Assembly (NCBI GenBank): GCA_020809705.1
Contig: CP085828.1
Coordinates: forward strand, 682,001-746,000
Origin: Calonectria ilicicola
Taxonomy: Eukaryota; Ascomycota; Sordariomycetes; Hypocreales; Nectriaceae
Reading direction: 5' to 3'
Length of the DNA stretch: 64,000 bases
Within the stretch, counting starts at the first letter, position 1, and every line of letters starts with the position of its first letter. This document shows, piece by piece, positions 58,691 through 64,000 of the stretch. The position numbers were made by a program, and so were the translations under genes. The notes below the pieces were generated by a model that was not told where the DNA came from, made no database searches, and was given only the letters and a program-made list of their open reading frames with translations.

Positions 58691-61458
58691 TCATGTAAAT
58701 TTCTCCTCAATAAAAATTGAAATGGTGTGGGAAATTTCTACACTGGATAGACCGATGAGGATTTGATATTCTCCCTTTTCTGCACACCAGCAGCTGTGCT
58801 TTGCATCGTAGATGCTGATGCTATACTTGTCCAAGTGCACAATGACTTCTTCTGTATCTCCTGCAGCAACTTTGACCTTGGAAAACGCTTGGAGCTCTTT
58901 TTCTGGTCTCGTATGCCCGGAGACGCCTTTGTTCTTGTTGGCGACATAGAATTGAACCACAGTCTTCCCATCGACTAACCCACTGTTGTGAACCCCAACT
59001 GAGATGGTAATTCTTTCAACTGAGTTGGCGAAAGAGGTTGGACTAATAATCTTGGGCTCTAAGAGAGAAAATTCTGTATATGATAGACCGAATCCAAAAG
59101 GGAAAAGAGGCTGCGGCCTGCTCGGTCTGTCGAACCACCGGTAGCCAACCTCCAAACCCTCATCGTACCGGAGAATGTCATCAGAACCCGCTGGAAAGTT
59201 ACCGTACGACGGATTTTCTTCAATTCTTCTAGGCCAGGAAATTGGGAGCTTGCCGTTGGGATTTACCACACCCGATAACACCATTGCAAGCGAGTGACCT
59301 GTCTCTTGTCCAGGGAACCATGCCTGCACAATAGCTGGCGCGGTGTCGACAAATTGATCAAAATTCATGGGAGCACCTGAAAAATTAACAACCACTGCTT
59401 TTGGGTTCGCAGAAATTACAGTGTGGATAAGACTGTACTGGTCGGCAGTCAAATCCATGGTTTCGCGATCGAATCCCTCCGACTCAATCTCGTTTGTTGT
59501 GCCGACACACACAACGGCATGGTCGTTTTCTGAAGCCACCTTCTTTGCTTCCGCAAGACATTCATCAAGATTTATTTGCTCATGGAAGCGAATTGCGCTC
59601 CCTTGAAACATCTTACCAAATATCGGGGGCGCATTCAGAATTTCTGGATCACATGCCCAGGATTCGAGTTTAATAGCGTATCGCCGACCAGCCTCGACAC
59701 GATGGCTGAAGCGCTTCTCGAGTTGTTTCTTGAAGAAATAAAATGACTCCGGTTTGAGATTTATTTCTTGCGGTCGGTCAAAAACAAGAGCGTTGTCGAT
59801 ATAGCACTTGGCCGGGCCTGTACTGATGACGGAAAAGATTGCGTCACCTGATGATGGTGCAACGAGATCAAATGTGATGCGAGTGCAGTAGTCGACCGGG
59901 TTCAGGTACCCAGGCCATTTTTCTTTAATCATGTACTCGGACTGAGGACGATATTCCTCATGAACAAGATTTTGCCCAATGACAGATCCGTTGAACCACT
60001 CCAACTTCACGGGTTCAGTCACAGGATCCTCCTTACCGGTCGCAAACGCAATAGAGGGGTCTGCGTGAGGCACAGCGCCAAACACTGGGACGCCCGAAGA
60101 TACAGAAGTGCGATATCCAAGCGCCTGAAAACCTTCAATGGGTGTGATGGAGTGCAAGGCATCTACTCTGGCGCTGCCGCCGCCTCCAAGAACCACAGAG
60201 GCTGCATGTTGACCAATTATGGCCACTGATGCACCTTTGGGGATTGGAAGCACACCTGGGCTGTTCTTAAGAAGGACAATGCCATCTGCTGCAGAATTTT
60301 CAATGAGGGCATTTCGGGCTGCGTCTTCAACTGCGCGTTCTGGCGGCTCTTCAGGGTTCTCGAAGCGACCGATGCGTTTGGCGAGGCTGAGGATTCGTTC
60401 TGCACTTTTGGTGATTGTTTCTTCCGACAATGACCCTTCTTGTACAAGCTTCAATACTGCTTCTGTGGTCCTCCACTTGGGCGGGCCTGGCATCTCAATG
60501 TCCACCCCAACATTGATACCAGGGCCTGCCGAATAAGTACCCATCCAATCTGACACCACTGTCCCGTCAAACCCCCATTCGTTTCTGAGGACTTCGGTGA
60601 CTAATTCATGGCTCTCAGCAACATAGGTGCCTCTTACACGGTTATAGCTAGGTATGTAAATTAGCCGCCGTAGAAATTGAGAATGCCATTGGGGATTGGG
60701 CTGGGGCCTCTTTTTTTTTTTTCAACCAGAAGAGGTGTAATTTATCGTACCTCGTCATAAAACACCATGGATCAGAAAGTTTCATCACTAGCTGGAATGG
60801 TTTCAAGTAAATCTCCCTCAAAGTCTGCTCGTCTACCTCAACACTCAATTTTGTTCGCTGATTCTCTGCGTCATTGGCGACGAAGTGTTGAGGAGTCGCT
60901 GCGACACGACCTGAAGACTGGCAACCACGGACATAAGCAGCTGCAAGAGTTCCCAAGACAAGGGGGCCTTCGCTGTATGTTTCGTAGTTTCGCCCACCAA
61001 GAGGCGAGCGAATCACATTCAAGGTCGGTCCTAGTAGAACATTTGCTGACTTTGATTCGGCTTCTTTTGCCACTTCGGCGCCTATCGCTTCGAGAATGGA
61101 TTCGTCGAATGTTGCCCCGAGTGATGTGCCACAGGGAAAGCAAGCAGCTTTTATACCAGACACATAGCTTTCACCACGAGCCCCATTTGGGCCGTCCGTA
61201 AACTTCAGAAACAAGCGTGTCAGTATTATTTTCTTCTTATTGTTTGTAAATTGTAATTTCAAGAGATTTTGTATCAGGAAAGAGCGATTGTCAAGTACAA
61301 GTTTCAGGGATTAATCGTATTACCTTGATATGGGGCACAAAGATATCATCTCTTTTGATCGTAGTAGTACGCCACCAATCCACCCCAGCCAACAAAGAAA
61401 TCTTCTCCTCAAGGGTGAGCCGGGATAGCAGACCCTGGATATTGGTATTGGAAGCCAT
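58691..61458 (-). CDS. intracellular GH3 beta-glucosidase with PA14 insert
   Basis: Exons 61458-61324, 61202-60751 and 60647-58691, joined over 121- and 103-nt introns, give 847 residues. No signal peptide is seen, so the enzyme is probably cytosolic. The (beta/alpha)8 domain has FTDGPNGARG and GRNYETYSEGP; the catalytic nucleophile is Asp229 in VVSDWMGTYS. A PA14-like carbohydrate-binding insert lies about 390-545 (WPGYLNPVDYCTRITFDL, ESWACDPEI). The C-terminal GH3 domain contains the acid/base region with ESEGFDRETMDL, and a fibronectin-III-like domain ends the protein (YDAKHSCWCAEKGEYQ). It hydrolyses terminal beta-glucosides; the exact substrate is unknown. It is divergent from the MFS transporter. 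Confidence 0.92.
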
Positions 61459-62252
61459 ACTGGTTCCGGATGCGGAGAAATGCCCGAAGTTGAATGAGGC
61501 GAAGACTGTGTGCTAGGGGATGTTTTTTGTGAACCGAGCCGCGAATGAAATGACGTTTGGGAGTCTTATGTACTCAGCCGCAACCCCACTTGTGCTATTC
61601 CCTTTTAATATTGTTATTTATTTATTTTGATAATCTTATTTTCGTCTGCGGATCTCTTGATTCTGTTCTGTCGTGATGCAATACGAAATCTGGGCCGGAA
61701 GCTTGAGTTGGCTAGGGATAGAGCTTCGCCAGGGTTGTGATTGGGAAGGTCGGCGTTGTCGTTGCGTGATTGGCCCAAGGCCGAAAACTCACCGCAATCT
61801 CGGCTTCGTCTCGGCGAACGCTTCATCTTATTGGTCTCCGCCCGACATTTCTCGACTTTTCCCAAAGCTCTCCCGGAAAGGTGGATCAGGCCTATCCTTA
61901 TCTTTCAATATCGGTGATAACCCCCAGCTCCCCAGGCTCCGTATCTCGATAATCTCAGATTCCCATTGGATGCGGTGTGGAAATGGCTCGCCTGAAGAAA
62001 GGAAACTTTCCTATCGTTCTCTAAGCTTGGATCATGGAACATCAAGGCTGCATTGGGACAACTCGCCATGCTTCTTTCGCCCTTGCGTAATACGCAGCTC
62101 GAGGATGTGCATGTAATTCTATAAATATTGGACTTGCGCCAAAGCACCCAGTTTCGTCTCCAGCGACCCATTAGTACCTAGCTCCTTTGGTCAAACCAGC
62201 TTCTTTACAACTTGTCACCGTTTCCAAGACTTTGTCAGTCTTGCATCGCTCA
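61459..62252. promoter_or_regulatory. divergent promoter GH3 beta-glucosidase / MFS transporter
   Basis: A 794-bp gap lies between the two starts, well placed for joint control. It contains several CGG half-sites in GC-rich sequence but no clear inverted pair that I could assign to the adjacent Zn2Cys6 factor. Confidence 0.6.
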
Positions 62253-63968
62253 ATGCCACCGCATCATGTTCAAGACAAAAAGACAGCCTCTTATGAGGAT
62301 GTCAGGGTCGCAGAGGATGCCATGACGACTGAAGAACTGGACAAGAGGATTCAGCAACTATCTGATGAATCGCCTTCTTTCTATAAGAGCTCCAACTTGT
62401 TGAAGCTCTATCTTTGCATGATCCCCGGCTGCATTATTCCTTCGGTTACTATCGGTTTTGACGCGGTTATGATGTCTGGATTGCAAGCTGTCCCTGCTTG
62501 GGATTCATGTAAGTGTTACTCACTCCTCCTCTCGGACAACGTACGAGGCTAAGAGATCCTTTTGCGGCAACTAGATTTCGACTCTCCACGTGGCAGTACT
62601 TTGGGCATTCTCACTGCTGTGATGGGATTGGGGGCTATTTTTGCCACGCCATTCATCAGCATGATAGGTGATAGATGGGGTCGGCGCATAGGAATTTTTG
62701 TCGGGGCTGTCATCATGATAATTGGAGCCGTGCTCCAAGGCGCTTCGGTGCACAGTACGTGATGTATGCCATTTTTTACTTCCCAATTTGACAAAAGCTG
62801 ACGGACTTGAAATTTTAAAGTTGCCATGTTCATAATTTCACGATTCGTTATTGGCTTTGGCGCCGTCATTGCAAACGCGTTTGCGCCCGTGCTGATTGGC
62901 GAGCTGGCGCATCCAAAAGATCGACAGGTTGCGACATCGCTCTATCAGACATCATACTACCTTGGGGCTGTGGCTGCAGCTTGGACAACATTTGGAACTT
63001 TCAGCATCGGTAACAATTGGGCTTGGCGCATACCGTCATATTTACAAGGCGCTCCGGCTCTGATTCAAGTTTTCGGTGTCTGGTTGCTCCCAGAGTCTCC
63101 CCGATTTCTTGTTGCCAATGACCGCGCACAAGAAGCGAAAGCTATTTTGATCAAGTACCATGCCCAAGATGATCCCAACTCAGAATTGGTGGAGCTCGAA
63201 TATCACCAGATGCGCGTCGTTATTGAAGCAGAACTAGCCAACTCCACCGGTTGGATGTCGCTGATCAAGACGCCCGGGAATCGTCGCCGGCTCTTGGTCC
63301 TAATTCTCTTAGGACTATTCTCCCAATGGAGCGGGAATGGGTTGGTAAGTTACTACTTGTCTCGTGTATTGGCGACTGTGGGAATTACCGATTCGAGGGA
63401 TGTCAACATTATCAATGGTTGTCTCATGATCTTCAACTGGCTCACTTCCGTGGCATCGGCCTTTGCATCGGGCCGACTGAAACGCCGGACTCAATTTTTG
63501 ACTTCTGCCATTGGCATGCTCCTAGTGTTCGGTAGTCAGAAATTGTGCGCGGGATTGTTCAACGAACGAGGCGATCGCACGGCTGGACGTGGTGTCATTG
63601 GGATGCTGTTTGTCTTTTACATCTTCTACAACTTCGCCTTCAATGCTTTGCTTTACTCTTACCCTGTCGAGATATTACCCTATCCGATCCGCGCCAAAGG
63701 GTTCTCGGTTTTACTGTTCTTTGGAAAGAGCGCCACGTTCCTCAACGCCTTTGTCAACCCAATCGGTCTGGAGGCGCTCTCTTGGAAATACTATGGTTTT
63801 TACGTTGGGTGGCTATTTGTGGAAGTCTTGTGTGTTTATTTCTTTTTCCCTGAGACATCTGGACGGGGTCTTGAAGCCGTTGCTGCTGTATTTGATGGTC
63901 CTATGGCTTTGGATGCGGAGAGCGCAAGTGTGGATCAACCCATCCCTGAAAAGCGCGAGAAGGCGTGA
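62253..63968 (+). CDS. MFS sugar transporter (lactose/cellobiose-permease-like)
   Basis: Exons 62253-62508, 62575-62754 and 62821-63968, joined over two 66-nt introns, give 527 residues. Features of the sugar-porter family: GFDAVMMSGLQAVPAW helix, GDRWGRRIG loop, RFVIGFGAVIANAFAPVLIGELAHPKDR, LPESPRFLVANDR, then VLILLGLFSQWSGNGLVSYYL and FFFPETSGRGLEAVA. About 12 helices are expected. The second-half helix with FSQWSGNGLVSYYL is typical of fungal lactose- and cellodextrin-permease-like members. The start at 62253 gives the conserved cytosolic N-terminus; an upstream in-frame start is possible. With the divergent beta-glucosidase it probably imports a glucoside or disaccharide. Confidence 0.92.
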
Positions 63969-64000
63969 ATACCTCCCATACATTTTGACAAATTGATTTA

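Overview
The window is nuclear DNA from a filamentous ascomycete. Genes are spaced, many carry short GT-AG introns of 47-120 nt, and the quinate cluster, dynamin, phiA, Zn2Cys6 and DUF-type families are typical of Sordariomycetes. Gene content suggests a Hypocreales-like species, but I cannot name the genus.

Layout. 1-5.6 kb has no supportable gene, only microsatellites and a minus-strand WD40 relic near 3.6-3.9 kb. 5.6-10.0 kb holds a FAR1-like glutamine-rich DNA-binding protein divergent from MSH4, the meiotic MutS homologue. 10.2-26.9 kb is a complete quinic-acid (qa/qut) utilisation cluster: qa-x/qutG phosphatase, qa-2 catabolic dehydroquinase, qa-4 dehydroshikimate dehydratase, qa-3 quinate/shikimate dehydrogenase, qa-y permease, qa-1F activator and qa-1S repressor. 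Permease QA-Y imports quinate, QA-3, QA-2 and QA-4 turn it into protocatechuate, and QA-1F and QA-1S switch the set on and off. Sites resembling the published QA-1F operator lie in the divergent or upstream promoters of the cluster.

28.9-31.5 kb is a dynamin-family GTPase, followed by a small DUF4267-like membrane protein. 32.5-37.4 kb is a head-to-head pair: a DUF7025-type AAA ATPase and a DUF7708 protein with a degenerate NTPase region. 37.9-39.0 kb is a decayed coiled-coil/Q-rich tandem repeat containing a 12-bp minisatellite. 40-46.5 kb has a broken F-box-type gene, a Mn-type CDF transporter, an intact F-box-like gene and a small two-exon gene assembled here from split frames. 47.4-53.5 kb has a C2H2-type protein, an NmrA-like reductase divergent from a bZIP/DUF3425 protein, and a phiA-like cell-wall protein.

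56.6-64 kb has a Zn2Cys6 regulator, an intracellular GH3 beta-glucosidase with a PA14 insert, and an MFS sugar transporter divergent from the glucosidase. This looks like a small glycoside uptake and hydrolysis cluster. All exon joins below were worked out by hand from splice signals and reading phase, and have no transcript support.
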